Below are positions 1 to 6,474 of a stretch of 8,953 nucleotides of DNA, piece by piece. A program made the position numbers and the translations under genes. Under the pieces are notes generated by a model, which made no database searches, had not been told where the DNA came from, and saw only the letters and a list, made by a program, of their open reading frames with translations. The stretch comes from UBA1388 sp964555515 (GTDB lineage: Bacteria > Patescibacteriota > Microgenomatia > UBA1400 > PJMF01): the NCBI GenBank assembly GCA_964555515.1, contig CAZKSJ010000036.1, positions 1 through 8,953 of the forward strand, given 5' to 3'. Every line of letters starts with the position of its first letter. Within the stretch, counting starts at the first letter, position 1.

Positions 1-523
1 CGAATAAAATCAGGCCTGCCAAGGGGAAGGCAAAGAGGAGAATGCGTGACACAATTGCGCCTGGGGAGTTGAGTGTCCCCGCCAACCCTCCCCCTTTGAG
101 TGGATTGAGTTCTTCAAACACTTTTGCGTCTGGGGGGAAAAAGACGTCGAGATTTCCAGTACCAGCTTGATTATTATTCCCTGCAGCAGGTGGCGGATTA
201 GGTGTTACCAAGGGATCTATGGGTTGAGCCGGAGGGGTCGGAGTAACGCTTTGGCACAGATTGGCTTGAGCAGATGGACAGCAAACCTCAACTTCATTTC
301 CATCGTCATCTGTAAATGTTCCAGCACATGTTACTGTGGTTACAGTAATTAAGTTATGATTTTTATCCAAACAAGTAACTCCATTTTGATTGTAATTTCG
401 TATGCCACATGTGCCGTTTTTATACCCATCTGGCAATGGAAGTGCCAGTACACTCATAACATGAACTGTAAAAAACAATATGATTATGGTAATTATTCCA
501 ACAAAATGGATATTTTTTTTCAT
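1..523 (-). CDS. Exported Cys-rich protein with start of a pilin-like membrane domain (partial, runs off left edge)
   Basis: This frame is open from an ATG at 523-521 to the window edge (174 codons, no stop), so the C-terminus is missing. The visible part begins with a signal peptide: Lys-Lys near the N-terminus, a hydrophobic core at about residues 5-26, and a likely cut after Val-Leu-Ala27. A compact region with six cysteines follows (about 38-93, including a Cys-Cys pair), then a Pro/Thr/Asn-rich linker (about 96-122). After that comes a Gly-rich stretch (LKGGGLAGTLNSPG) leading into a hydrophobic segment that is cut by the edge. That last part resembles the first membrane helix of small type IV secretion pilin-like proteins of Microgenomates. 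The start codon overlaps the stop of the upstream gene as ATGA, which suggests translational coupling and joint function. A GGAG about 13 nt upstream is too distant to be a good ribosome site. Exact function is unknown; an exported structural subunit is an inference. Confidence 0.8.
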   Translation of the reverse strand, partial: MKKNIHFVGIITIIILFFTVHVMSVLALPLPDGYKNGTCGIRNYNQNGVTCLDKNHNLITVTTVTCAGTFTDDDGNEVEVCCPSAQANLCQSVTPTPPAQPIDPLVTPNPPPAAGNNNQAGTGNLDVFFPPDAKVFEELNPLKGGGLAGTLNSPGAIVSRILLFAFPLAGLILF

Positions 524-1794
524 GGTGCTGCTTCTTCTCCAAATCCTGGAATACGGAAAATAGTCACGCCAATAAACTGCAGAATCACCACTGAGAAAAT
601 GACAAATAGCAAGCCAATAATAGCTGAAGTGATCATTTCTTTGGCTTCATTGGTTTTTTGAGGATTACCTTGTGAAATGGTGAGCATGAAGCCGCCAGCG
701 ATGATCATGATCAGCGCTACACCGCCACCAATGCCTAGGCCAATCGTAATGAACTGCGCAATAATATCTTTGGGTTCTTTAGAAATGCACCCCACCGCTG
801 TCCAGACTTTGTCTTGATCTGCTACGCAGTTCCTGCAGGCTTGCTTCGCAGTTGTTTCAGAATCTGGAATTTGATTACAGAGCTCAAATGGAGCCGAGTT
901 GACTGATGGCGGGGGAGTATTTATTTCCTCATCAGTGCATTGTTCTTTAAGGAGAGCAGGAAGGGCCATCGTACATCCTGGTATAGCTTTAATGTCTTGA
1001 TCTGGCAGCCTTAAGTAAATTGGATCTGAAATATGACTATTTCCTAGTTTGCTTTGAAGCTCTGCTTTAGTTATTGTTGCAGTTCCAGATCCATTGGTGA
1101 CTTGCATAACTCCCTGTCTTGTGATGGGACTTCCACTGTTGTGACCATTTATATTAAGCTCCCCTTGCCAGATCTTCAGATCTCCAGTATAGGGGCTTAC
1201 TCTCTTGATGCCTGAGTAACTTAAAGTAATATCAGATTGAATATCAATACAGTTGGGATTAGCTTTTCCATTTTGTGAGAAGGCAGCTGTGGTACATGCT
1301 ATCGGGTCTGTAAATTTTATTGACTGTAGTTCGCATCCTCCACCAAGTCCGTTATTATGTAATAACTCTATCTTTCTTGTTTGGTCATTCAACATAAGAT
1401 CAGGGATTAAAGGATTATTGTTAGTGTATTTCAAGTCAAAAAACTGCTTATCGTCGTTGTAAGTAAATACAAACTCTGCTTTACCATTGCTAATATTGCG
1501 AGTTGCAAGTATCTCCCCCGTGAGCCTTCTCCATATTAATTTAACCTCTGTGCCATCGGGAAGTTTGCTTTGATCAAATTGCGCGACAATTGTCATTGAA
1601 GCGGAAGGCAAATTATCTGGTCCGTCATAATACATCACCTGGGGTGCGGTTGAGCTAATAAACCAGTCCACATTAGCACAACTTTCCGCATTCACTGTGG
1701 TTGTGAAGAAATGACCAAAAATTACAACCAATAGCGAAAGCACTAAAAATGAAGTGATTTTTCTGAGGACGTATTTGCTTATACTTAACACCAT
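520..1794 (-). CDS. Exported protein with C-terminal type IV secretion pilin-like (VirB2/TrbC-type) two-helix domain
   Basis: The 424-residue product has a signal peptide (hydrophobic core about 13-30, probable cut after Val-Asn-Ala36). A large extracytoplasmic region of roughly 280 residues follows, with scattered cysteines and beta-rich looking sequence that I do not recognise. Next is a short Cys motif, C320-x-x-C323 ... W331-T-x-x-G-C336-I, which leads into two membrane helices (about 345-372 and 388-412) separated by a short polar loop (SQGNPQKTNEAKE). The protein ends in I-P-G-F plus a short acidic tail. This helix-loop-helix closely matches the pilin-like proteins found in many copies in Microgenomates and related CPR genomes. 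Those proteins are usually only about 100-150 residues, so this is a long version with an added ectodomain. It is divergent to the SpoIID gene and overlaps the next leftward gene by 4 bp. A role in a surface appendage or secretion channel is inferred. An alternative is a membrane-anchored surface protein that only borrows the domain. Confidence 0.85.
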   Translation of the reverse strand: MVLSISKYVLRKITSFLVLSLLVVIFGHFFTTTVNAESCANVDWFISSTAPQVMYYDGPDNLPSASMTIVAQFDQSKLPDGTEVKLIWRRLTGEILATRNISNGKAEFVFTYNDDKQFFDLKYTNNNPLIPDLMLNDQTRKIELLHNNGLGGGCELQSIKFTDPIACTTAAFSQNGKANPNCIDIQSDITLSYSGIKRVSPYTGDLKIWQGELNINGHNSGSPITRQGVMQVTNGSGTATITKAELQSKLGNSHISDPIYLRLPDQDIKAIPGCTMALPALLKEQCTDEEINTPPPSVNSAPFELCNQIPDSETTAKQACRNCVADQDKVWTAVGCISKEPKDIIAQFITIGLGIGGGVALIMIIAGGFMLTISQGNPQKTNEAKEMITSAIIGLLFVIFSVVILQFIGVTIFRIPGFGEEAAP

Positions 1795-1800
1795 GAGTTC

Positions 1801-1806
1801 ATTCTA
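1801..1806 (-). promoter_or_regulatory. -10 hexamer TAGAAT, leaderless-type promoter of the 1794 gene
   Basis: On the minus strand TAGAAT (5 of 6 matches to TATAAT) ends 6 nt before the ATG at 1794, which would place the transcription start at or next to the A of the ATG. No Shine-Dalgarno lies in range. A weak -35 (TTTTCA) is possible with an 18-nt spacer. Confidence 0.55.
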
Positions 1807-1845
1807 CCCCACTCGCTCCCCTCATGAAAAGACCCCAGTCTAGTA

Positions 1846-1928
1846 ATTACTTTGAGTTTGCAGAAATCAGGAGCATGGGAGATCCCAACATCTTTAAACA
1901 CTAACAAACTCACTATTTTCAAAGTAAT
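1846..1928. repeat. Long inverted repeat with a 9-nt interruption and an inner palindrome
   Basis: The left arm ATTACTTTGAGTTTG (1846-1860) has its exact reverse complement on the right as CAAACTC (1905-1911) plus AAAGTAAT (1921-1928), split by nine extra bases (1912-1920). Inside lies TGGGA-GA-TCCCA (1876-1887). It sits between diverging genes, so a terminator role is unlikely. It may be a regulatory cruciform or a decayed repeat. Confidence 0.5.
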
Positions 1929-1969
1929 CGGCATGTCTGACTCAAGAGGGTGTTGAGATAGGCTTGTTA

Positions 1970-2021
1970 TTCATATTTGAACTAATAGTTAGTTTAAACC
2001 TAACTTATGGTTCATATTGAA
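1970..2021. repeat. Paired near-palindromic elements TTCATATT(T)GAA
   Basis: TTCATATTTGAA (1970-1981) recurs as TTCATATTGAA (2011-2021), 41 bp apart. Each has TTCA/TGAA half-sites spaced by 4 or 3 nt. Between them ACTAA-TAG-TTAGT (1981-1993) overlaps AGTTAG-TTTAAAC-CTAACT (1987-2005). Paired dyads about 45-100 bp upstream of the SpoIID promoter look like operator sites, but no regulator is identified. Confidence 0.4.
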
Positions 2022-2062
2022 TGTGACACTACCTTTTCCCGCATGAACTCTCCCCCCATTCC

Positions 2063-2071
2063 TGCTAGACT
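2063..2071 (+). promoter_or_regulatory. Extended -10 TG-C-TAGACT of the SpoIID gene
   Basis: TG (2063-2064), one spacer base and TAGACT (2066-2071, 4 of 6 matches to TATAAT) end 10 nt before the ATG at 2082. This predicts a leader of only about 0-4 nt. No Shine-Dalgarno precedes the ATG. Confidence 0.45.
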
Positions 2072-2081
2072 ACGTAACTAG

Positions 2082-3851
2082 ATGACAAAACTGACCTTCT
2101 TGCGGATCGGTGTGTTGTTGGTAGTGGCAACTACCATTGGTTGGTTGGTGCTCCGAAGTCTCCCTGAAGGAGCAGAACGATTGGTGGCAATTGATCCGGT
2201 TGAAGAATTACAGCGTGAGATTGATGATTTGGAAAAAATGAAAAAAATGTCTGAAGACGCCACTAAACCACTAGAGGCAGAAGTACAAAACTTGGAGCAA
2301 CGCATCAAAAATGCCCAAGCAGGGATTGTGGCAGCCAAAAACAATGCTGTCGTGCTAGCTTTAGATATTGAGGAGCGGGAAAAAGATTTGGCAGTTTATT
2401 ACACCCTGTTTTCAGAACGCGTTCGCCAACAGTACAAACAACTGCGCACCACTTCGCCACTAATGATTTTGGTGAACACCGGCAGCGCCAAGGTTGCTTC
2501 AAAAGGTCTTGCTTATCAATCTTCTATTAAAGAACAAAACCAACAACTCATTGCCGATGTGGGTGAAGACTTAACCAAACTAGAGGCAGATAAAAAGGCG
2601 CTAGAGGAACGGCAAGTTTTACTTGCCAACTTGCAGGTGCAACTAGACAGTCAGGCCGACTTTTTTAAGGATGAAATTGCCAAAGCCAAGGATTATCAAC
2701 AAGTGTTGTCTGGACAAATTGCAGAATTATCGGCTAGACAACAGGCCATCATTGATGCTAGGTCTGGTTCTTTTACCACCTCAGTGGGAGAAGTGCCACT
2801 AGCTGATGATTTTAATGCTTCTATTGGTTACAAAGCCCAAGCGCCCAGCAATACGTTTGCGGTGTTTAGTTTTGGCGGATATACACATCGAAATGGCATG
2901 AGCCAGTATGGCGCTAAAGCGCGGGCAGATGCTGGTCAATCGGCTGAAGAAATTTTAAAAGCTTATTATCCCGATGCCCAGCTCAAAAAAGATTTTTCTG
3001 CTATGGGCAGCATTACCGTGGATGGTTATGGCAGCATGTCGTTTGAAGATCAATATTTGCAAGGTATTTATGAGGTACCTATTAGTTGGCCATCGGAAAC
3101 ACTCAAAGCTCAGGCCATTGCCGCCAGAACTTATGCCATTAAGTACACCAACAACGGCAGTAAATCAATTTGTACAACCGAAGCTTGTCAAGTTTTCAAG
3201 AATCAGCCCAAGGGTGGAGCTTGGCAAGAGGCGGTCAACGCCACCAAAGGTTGGGTGCTGGTGGATGGCGGTGGTAATCCGGTTTCTACCCAGTATGCTT
3301 CCACGCATGGGGGTTATACCAATACCTCTGGGTGGGATACGACCGATAAGTCGGGTAGTGGTGATTGGTCTACTAAAGCTTGGGAAAACAAAGCCGGTAG
3401 TCCGTGGTTTTACAAATCATGGTACCGCAACGGTTACTCCAGCAGCGGCGCTAGTTGTGGCCGGTCCCACCCGTGGTTAAGTCAAGAGGAAATGAGCGAT
3501 ATTTTAAATGCTTGGATTGTGCGAAAAGATCCGAGGGGCGCTGACGCCGGCCGCATTCAACCGGTGACGATTAATGAATGCAATGTTGGGGGCAGTGGCG
3601 GCAATCCGTACTCAATGAGTGAGTTGCGTGATGCAGCTAACAATTCTGGTGGAGCAGTTACTAAAATTAACTCAGTATCGGTCAAACACGGTGATAACGG
3701 TCAGACTTCTTCGGTGAATTTTGACACCAACCGCGGATCGATTAAAATGTCGGGCAGCGAATTTAAGGAAATATATAATTTGCGGGCTCCAGGCTATTTG
3801 CGAATTCCTCAATCATCTTTTGCATTTTTTAATATTGAGCATAAGAAGTAA
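2082..3851 (+). CDS. Membrane-anchored coiled-coil protein with SpoIID/LytB domain (putative peptidoglycan lytic enzyme)
   Basis: The 589-residue product has an N-terminal membrane anchor or uncleaved signal (about 4-25). Two long heptad-rich coiled-coil stretches follow (about 37-125 and 145-230) with a short break, as in the coiled-coil regions of EnvC or CwlO-type cell-wall hydrolase partners. From about residue 262 a SpoIID/LytB domain follows. It has T268-H-R-N-G-M-S-Q-Y-G277, then YLQGIYEVPISWP with E331 at the position of the catalytic Glu of SpoIID, then the LKAQAIAARTYAIKY helix and the STHGGYTN segment. SpoIID of Bacillus is a lytic transglycosylase acting on denuded glycan strands during engulfment. 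This organism is unlikely to sporulate, so a role in wall remodelling, division or appendage passage is inferred. A C-terminal extension of about 90 residues is Gly/Asn/Ser-rich. The start fits the anchor and the promoter position. Confidence 0.85.
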   Translation: MTKLTFLRIGVLLVVATTIGWLVLRSLPEGAERLVAIDPVEELQREIDDLEKMKKMSEDATKPLEAEVQNLEQRIKNAQAGIVAAKNNAVVLALDIEEREKDLAVYYTLFSERVRQQYKQLRTTSPLMILVNTGSAKVASKGLAYQSSIKEQNQQLIADVGEDLTKLEADKKALEERQVLLANLQVQLDSQADFFKDEIAKAKDYQQVLSGQIAELSARQQAIIDARSGSFTTSVGEVPLADDFNASIGYKAQAPSNTFAVFSFGGYTHRNGMSQYGAKARADAGQSAEEILKAYYPDAQLKKDFSAMGSITVDGYGSMSFEDQYLQGIYEVPISWPSETLKAQAIAARTYAIKYTNNGSKSICTTEACQVFKNQPKGGAWQEAVNATKGWVLVDGGGNPVSTQYASTHGGYTNTSGWDTTDKSGSGDWSTKAWENKAGSPWFYKSWYRNGYSSSGASCGRSHPWLSQEEMSDILNAWIVRKDPRGADAGRIQPVTINECNVGGSGGNPYSMSELRDAANNSGGAVTKINSVSVKHGDNGQTSSVNFDTNRGSIKMSGSEFKEIYNLRAPGYLRIPQSSFAFFNIEHKK

Positions 3852-3902
3852 ACATGAGTGACAATTCATCACTTCCCGCAAGCTTGGTGAGTTACAATAG
3901 CA

Positions 3903-3920
3903 ACTACTATATATAGTAGT
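3903..3920. repeat. Perfect 18-bp palindrome ACTACTATATATAGTAGT
   Basis: The two 9-bp halves are exact reverse complements, centred between 3911 and 3912. It lies 52 bp after the SpoIID stop and 97 bp before the recF ATG. It is pure palindrome without a loop, more like a protein-binding operator than an RNA hairpin. Confidence 0.6.
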
Positions 3921-3975
3921 ATAGAAGTTTTCGAAAATTGACGCATCAAGATTAGTTTTAATCTATTGGGGGCAC

Positions 3976-3984
3976 TGGTATGAA
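3976..3984 (+). promoter_or_regulatory. Possible extended -10 TG-G-TATGAA upstream of recF
   Basis: TG (3976-3977), one spacer base and TATGAA (3979-3984, 4 of 6 matches to TATAAT) would start transcription near 3991, giving a leader of about 25 nt. The dyad AGATTA-GTTT-TAATCT (3949-3964) overlaps the expected -35 position and could act as an operator. This is weak evidence. Confidence 0.25.
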
Positions 3985-4016
3985 GTGTGTTCGGTGCACC
4001 AAATTTAGGCAGCGCT

Positions 4017-5177
4017 ATGTTTCTTAAAGCCATTGCTCTTCAGAATTTTAGATTACACCAGTCTTGTGCATTGAGTTTCGAAAAACCTATTACCGTAATT
4101 GTAGGTGAAAACGCCAGCGGTAAGACTTCAATTGCAGAAGCGATCCACGTTTTGGCTACTGGCAAAAGTTTTCGAGCCTCTAAAACGCTCCAAATGGTCG
4201 CTTTTGGGAGTGAGCTGGCTAGGATTAAGGGCAAAATTATGAGTGGGGTGGAAAATGACCGCCTGATTGAAGACAATCTGGAGAATGGCAATTTGTACAA
4301 GCGGTCGGATGAGAAGCCGGATCAGAATAGCGAAGAGCAAGAACTAGTTAAATTGGAAGTGATTCTCACTAATGGCATGGTCAACGGTCGAAAAACTAGC
4401 TATCGATTATTTAGTGTCAACGAGGTAAAAAGGCAACAGCGCAAAGCAGTCGGCATTTTAAAGTCGGTGGTGTTTAGGCCAGAGGATATGCGATTAGTAG
4501 AAGGGTCGCCACCACGACGACGGTCATACTTAGACACACCGTTGCAGTTGCTTTATCCCGCTTATGATCAAGCACTCCGTGCCTATGAGCGCCACCTTAA
4601 AGCTCGCAACAAGCTGCTTTTACAAGTGAGAGAAGGAGAGCAACCTCGCTCAGTGTTAAAGTACTGGACTCAAGGTATTCTTCGTCACGGCCAGATTGTT
4701 CAAAAATATCGGCGTGAACTGATTGGTTCAGCTGCTGGATTTGAGTTTGCCCTCCATTTTCATCTGGAGTACTTGCCATCGGTCATCTCAGAGGATCGGC
4801 TAGCCCAGTATGCCGAGCGGGAAATTTTGGCCGGACACACCCTAATTGGGCCGCACAAAGATGATTTGCGCATTAATTTTCACCCAAAGCCTGGATCAGA
4901 GGAAAAAGATTTGGCGCTATATGGATCTCGTGGTCAGCAACGGCTGGGTGTGTTGTGGCTGAAGTTGGTGGAGATGAAGTTTGTGGAGCAAGTAGCTGGT
5001 GAGCGACCACTCTTACTACTAGATGACATTTTTTCAGAACTTGATGAGGAGAGCCGACATGTGGTGCAAACCCAACTGGGTCGGGGGCAAACCATCATTA
5101 CTACCACTGACCATGATTTGACAGAACAGTTGAAAGTACAGTTTGCTGGTCAGGTGCAAGTGGAGCAACTGCAGTAG
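4017..5177 (+). CDS. recF: DNA replication and repair protein RecF
   Basis: The 386-residue product is an SMC/ABC-type ATPase of the RecF family. RecF helps load RecA at single-strand gaps together with RecO and RecR. Walker A is G30-E-N-A-S-G-K-T-S38 after the family's MFLKAIALQNFRLH opening. The ABC signature is Y302-G-S-R-G-Q-Q-R309, and Walker B with D-loop is LLLLD336-D-I-F-S-E-L-D343. The segment FRPEDMRLVEGSPPRRRSYL and the IGPHKDDL motif are also typical. Length is slightly above the usual 360-370 residues because of a charged insertion at about 79-109. I chose the ATG at 4017 because the family's first strand begins there; an upstream in-frame GTG at 3987 would add ten atypical residues. 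A weak AGG (4007-4009) seven nt upstream is the only Shine-Dalgarno-like site. It is not beside dnaA/dnaN/gyrB, the common recF setting. Confidence 0.95.
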   Translation: MFLKAIALQNFRLHQSCALSFEKPITVIVGENASGKTSIAEAIHVLATGKSFRASKTLQMVAFGSELARIKGKIMSGVENDRLIEDNLENGNLYKRSDEKPDQNSEEQELVKLEVILTNGMVNGRKTSYRLFSVNEVKRQQRKAVGILKSVVFRPEDMRLVEGSPPRRRSYLDTPLQLLYPAYDQALRAYERHLKARNKLLLQVREGEQPRSVLKYWTQGILRHGQIVQKYRRELIGSAAGFEFALHFHLEYLPSVISEDRLAQYAEREILAGHTLIGPHKDDLRINFHPKPGSEEKDLALYGSRGQQRLGVLWLKLVEMKFVEQVAGERPLLLLDDIFSELDEESRHVVQTQLGRGQTIITTTDHDLTEQLKVQFAGQVQVEQLQ

Positions 5178-5233
5178 TAGTTTGCGCTTTGTTGGCTAAT
5201 GTTTATTAGGTATGATGATGGGCGAAGGGATTT

Positions 5234-5239
5234 TAAAAT
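5234..5239 (+). promoter_or_regulatory. -10 hexamer TAAAAT, leaderless-type promoter of the NAD(P)HX dehydratase gene
   Basis: TAAAAT (5 of 6 matches to TATAAT) ends 7 nt before the ATG at 5247, so the mRNA would start at or one base before the ATG. There is no Shine-Dalgarno. A second hexamer TATGAT lies at 5211-5216 and could start a transcript with a short leader. Confidence 0.5.
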
Positions 5240-5246
5240 CAATTAT

Positions 5247-6323
5247 ATGAACACCATTGACCAATACATAGCTCGGATCAAATTGCCCGATCCTTATTCT
5301 CACAAAGGCCAAAACGGCAAGCTGCTCATCGTTGGTGGCTCGGAGTTGTTTCACGCCGCTAGCAAGTGGAGTCTAGATATTGCCAGTAAATTTGTGGACA
5401 TGGTTTTTTACAGTTCTGTTGCGTCAAACAATGAATTGATTAAACAAGCTAAAAGCGAGTTTTGGAATGGAATTGTTATCGAAAGAGACCAGCTGATTAA
5501 TTACGTTGAGGAAGCCGACGCAATTCTAATTGGCCCCGGGATGGAAAGATCAGACATCAGTTGGACGAACCTCACGCCCGAAGCTCGCGACCAAAAGTTT
5601 GGCGAATCTTTATCTGCAGAAGAGTGGCGGCACGATACCGAAAGGATCGTCAATTATTTAGTGAAAACATATCCTCACAAAAAATGGGTGATTGATGCCG
5701 GGGCTTTGCAGATGGTGGTGCCTCAATATTTGGGCGAGGGGACGATCATTACTCCTCATCAGGGAGAGCTGGACAGGTTGATAAATTTAATTAATCAAGA
5801 TCAGCTCCCTCATCCTCCAGACCATATTGAGTCTCCAGATCAATCACCAACTGATGCTCAATCCAAAACTGATACTAAATCCAATGCGACAATTCGGCTT
5901 GATGAGTCGAAATTAAATCACCACACTCAACCAGACCTGCAGTCTCAAGAGCAACCCGAGTCGCAGCTGCAGGGTCAATCCCCAATCCAGTCCGCGCTGC
6001 AGTTACTGTTGGCCAAAGGAGTGACAATTTTACTCAAAGGTCATACCGACTATGTGTATTATCAAGATCAGGTGGTTGAGATATCTGGTGGCAACGGTGG
6101 CATGACCAAGGGTGGAACGGGTGATGTGTTGGCGGGTTTAGTTGCGGCGCTCTACTGCACCAATTCCGCCGATGTGGCGGCAGTAGCTGGCAGCTTTGCC
6201 AACAAACAAGCCGGCGAAAACTTAGCAAGATCTGTGGGGCCTTTTTTTAATGCCAGTGATTTAGTGGAAGCGGTGCCAATCGCGCTGTGGAGCAAGATCG
6301 AATCAGTTACAAATCAAGAATAA
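5247..6323 (+). CDS. nnrD: ADP/ATP-dependent (S)-NAD(P)H-hydrate dehydratase
   Basis: The 358-residue product belongs to the ribokinase-like carbohydrate kinase family (YjeF C-terminal domain). These enzymes use a nucleoside phosphate to dehydrate damaged NADHX/NADPHX back to NADH/NADPH. Visible motifs are HKGQNGKLLIVGGS near the N-terminus, AILIGPGM, WVIDAGAL, TPHQGELDRL (around 170-178), LLKGHTDYV, and the active-site GGNGGMTKGGTGDVLAG with D293 as the expected base. The YjeF N-terminal epimerase domain is absent, so any epimerase must be encoded elsewhere. A hydrophilic insertion (about 183-248, nt 5793-5990) rich in Gln, Pro, Ser, Asp and His separates GELDRL from ALQLLLAKGV, where most homologues have a short linker. 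I chose ATG 5247 over the in-frame ATG at 5199 because the family begins close to it and the -10 hexamer lies inside the longer version. Confidence 0.9.
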   Translation: MNTIDQYIARIKLPDPYSHKGQNGKLLIVGGSELFHAASKWSLDIASKFVDMVFYSSVASNNELIKQAKSEFWNGIVIERDQLINYVEEADAILIGPGMERSDISWTNLTPEARDQKFGESLSAEEWRHDTERIVNYLVKTYPHKKWVIDAGALQMVVPQYLGEGTIITPHQGELDRLINLINQDQLPHPPDHIESPDQSPTDAQSKTDTKSNATIRLDESKLNHHTQPDLQSQEQPESQLQGQSPIQSALQLLLAKGVTILLKGHTDYVYYQDQVVEISGGNGGMTKGGTGDVLAGLVAALYCTNSADVAAVAGSFANKQAGENLARSVGPFFNASDLVEAVPIALWSKIESVTNQE

Positions 6324-6410
6324 GCATTGATATAGAAATTAAATTTAAGTAGTTTTTTTCAACTTCAAACCAACAATGCACTAGTCGATTAGCTGTCAGT
6401 TAACAGGTTG

Positions 6411-6424
6411 ATTTATAGATAAAT
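6411..6424. repeat. Inverted repeat ATTTAT-AG-ATAAAT upstream of the Fic promoter
   Basis: The 6-bp arms are exact reverse complements with a 2-bp centre. The site ends 16 bp before the proposed -35 of the Fic gene, a normal place for a regulator. The Fic protein's own winged helix is a possible binder, but this is only inference. Confidence 0.35.
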
Positions 6425-6440
6425 ACTTTCAAAATTTCCC

Positions 6441-6469
6441 TGCACAAAATGCAAGAAAAGTGGTAACAT
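6441..6469 (+). promoter_or_regulatory. Promoter of the Fic gene: TGCACA, 17 nt, TG-G-TAACAT
   Basis: TGCACA (6441-6446, 4 of 6 to TTGACA) and TAACAT (6464-6469, 4 of 6 to TATAAT, with TG at 6461-6462) are 17 nt apart. The -10 ends 5 nt before ATG 6475 and 8 nt before ATG 6478, again predicting a leaderless message. It lies inside the longer reading frame opened by GTG 6460, which argues against that start. Confidence 0.5.
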
Positions 6470-6474
6470 TGGCG

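Larger units (their letters stand above)
1795..2081. other. Divergent intergenic region (287 bp), no gene seen
   Basis: The region separates the leftward pilin-like pair from the rightward SpoIID gene and carries a promoter-like hexamer at each end. Between them lie an interrupted long inverted repeat (1846-1928), a small inner palindrome (1876-1887), overlapping inverted repeats (1981-2005) and a near-repeat of TTCATATT(T)GAA (1970-1981 and 2011-2021). No ORF or recognisable RNA was found. Its size and symmetry suggest a shared control region. Confidence 0.6.
3852..4016. other. Intergenic region between the SpoIID gene and recF
   Basis: This 165-bp stretch holds three dyads in a row: the perfect 18-bp palindrome at 3903-3920, TTTTCGAAAA (3928-3937) and AGATTA-GTTT-TAATCT (3949-3964). 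None has a GC-rich stem with a U-tract, so I do not call a terminator. A promoter candidate for recF lies at 3976-3984. Confidence 0.5.
6324..6474. other. Intergenic region between nnrD and the Fic gene
   Basis: This A/T-rich 151-bp stretch contains T7 (6353-6359) after a weak A/T dyad (AAAT-TAA-ATTT, 6336-6346). That is at best a poor terminator. GCATTG right after the stop (6324-6329) has its inverse CAATGC at 6374-6379, bracketing the T-tract. ATTTAT-AG-ATAAAT lies at 6411-6424. No ORF is seen. Confidence 0.4.

Noticed and set aside
167..661. Plus-strand frames opposite the pilin-like genes
   Set aside because: They are antisense shadows: the minus strand here has signal peptides, membrane helices and an ATGA overlap.
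3854..3916. 20-codon ORF after the SpoIID gene
   Set aside because: It is very short, has no ribosome site or promoter at the right spacing, and its stop falls inside the 18-bp palindrome.
3987..4016. Longer RecF start at GTG 3987
   Set aside because: It adds ten residues that do not look like the family; the conserved first strand begins at ATG 4017.
5199..5246. Longer NAD(P)HX dehydratase start at ATG 5199
   Set aside because: The extra 16 residues are not family-like, and the TAAAAT hexamer lies inside this stretch with ideal spacing to ATG 5247. It is still possible if the TATGAT at 5211 is not the true promoter and a more upstream one is used.
6336..6359. Intrinsic terminator after nnrD
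   Set aside because: The T7 tract is real but the preceding stem is only four A/T pairs, too weak to call.
6460..6474. GTG start for the Fic gene
   Set aside because: It overlaps the TG-G-TAACAT promoter element and has no Shine-Dalgarno; two ATG codons follow at once.
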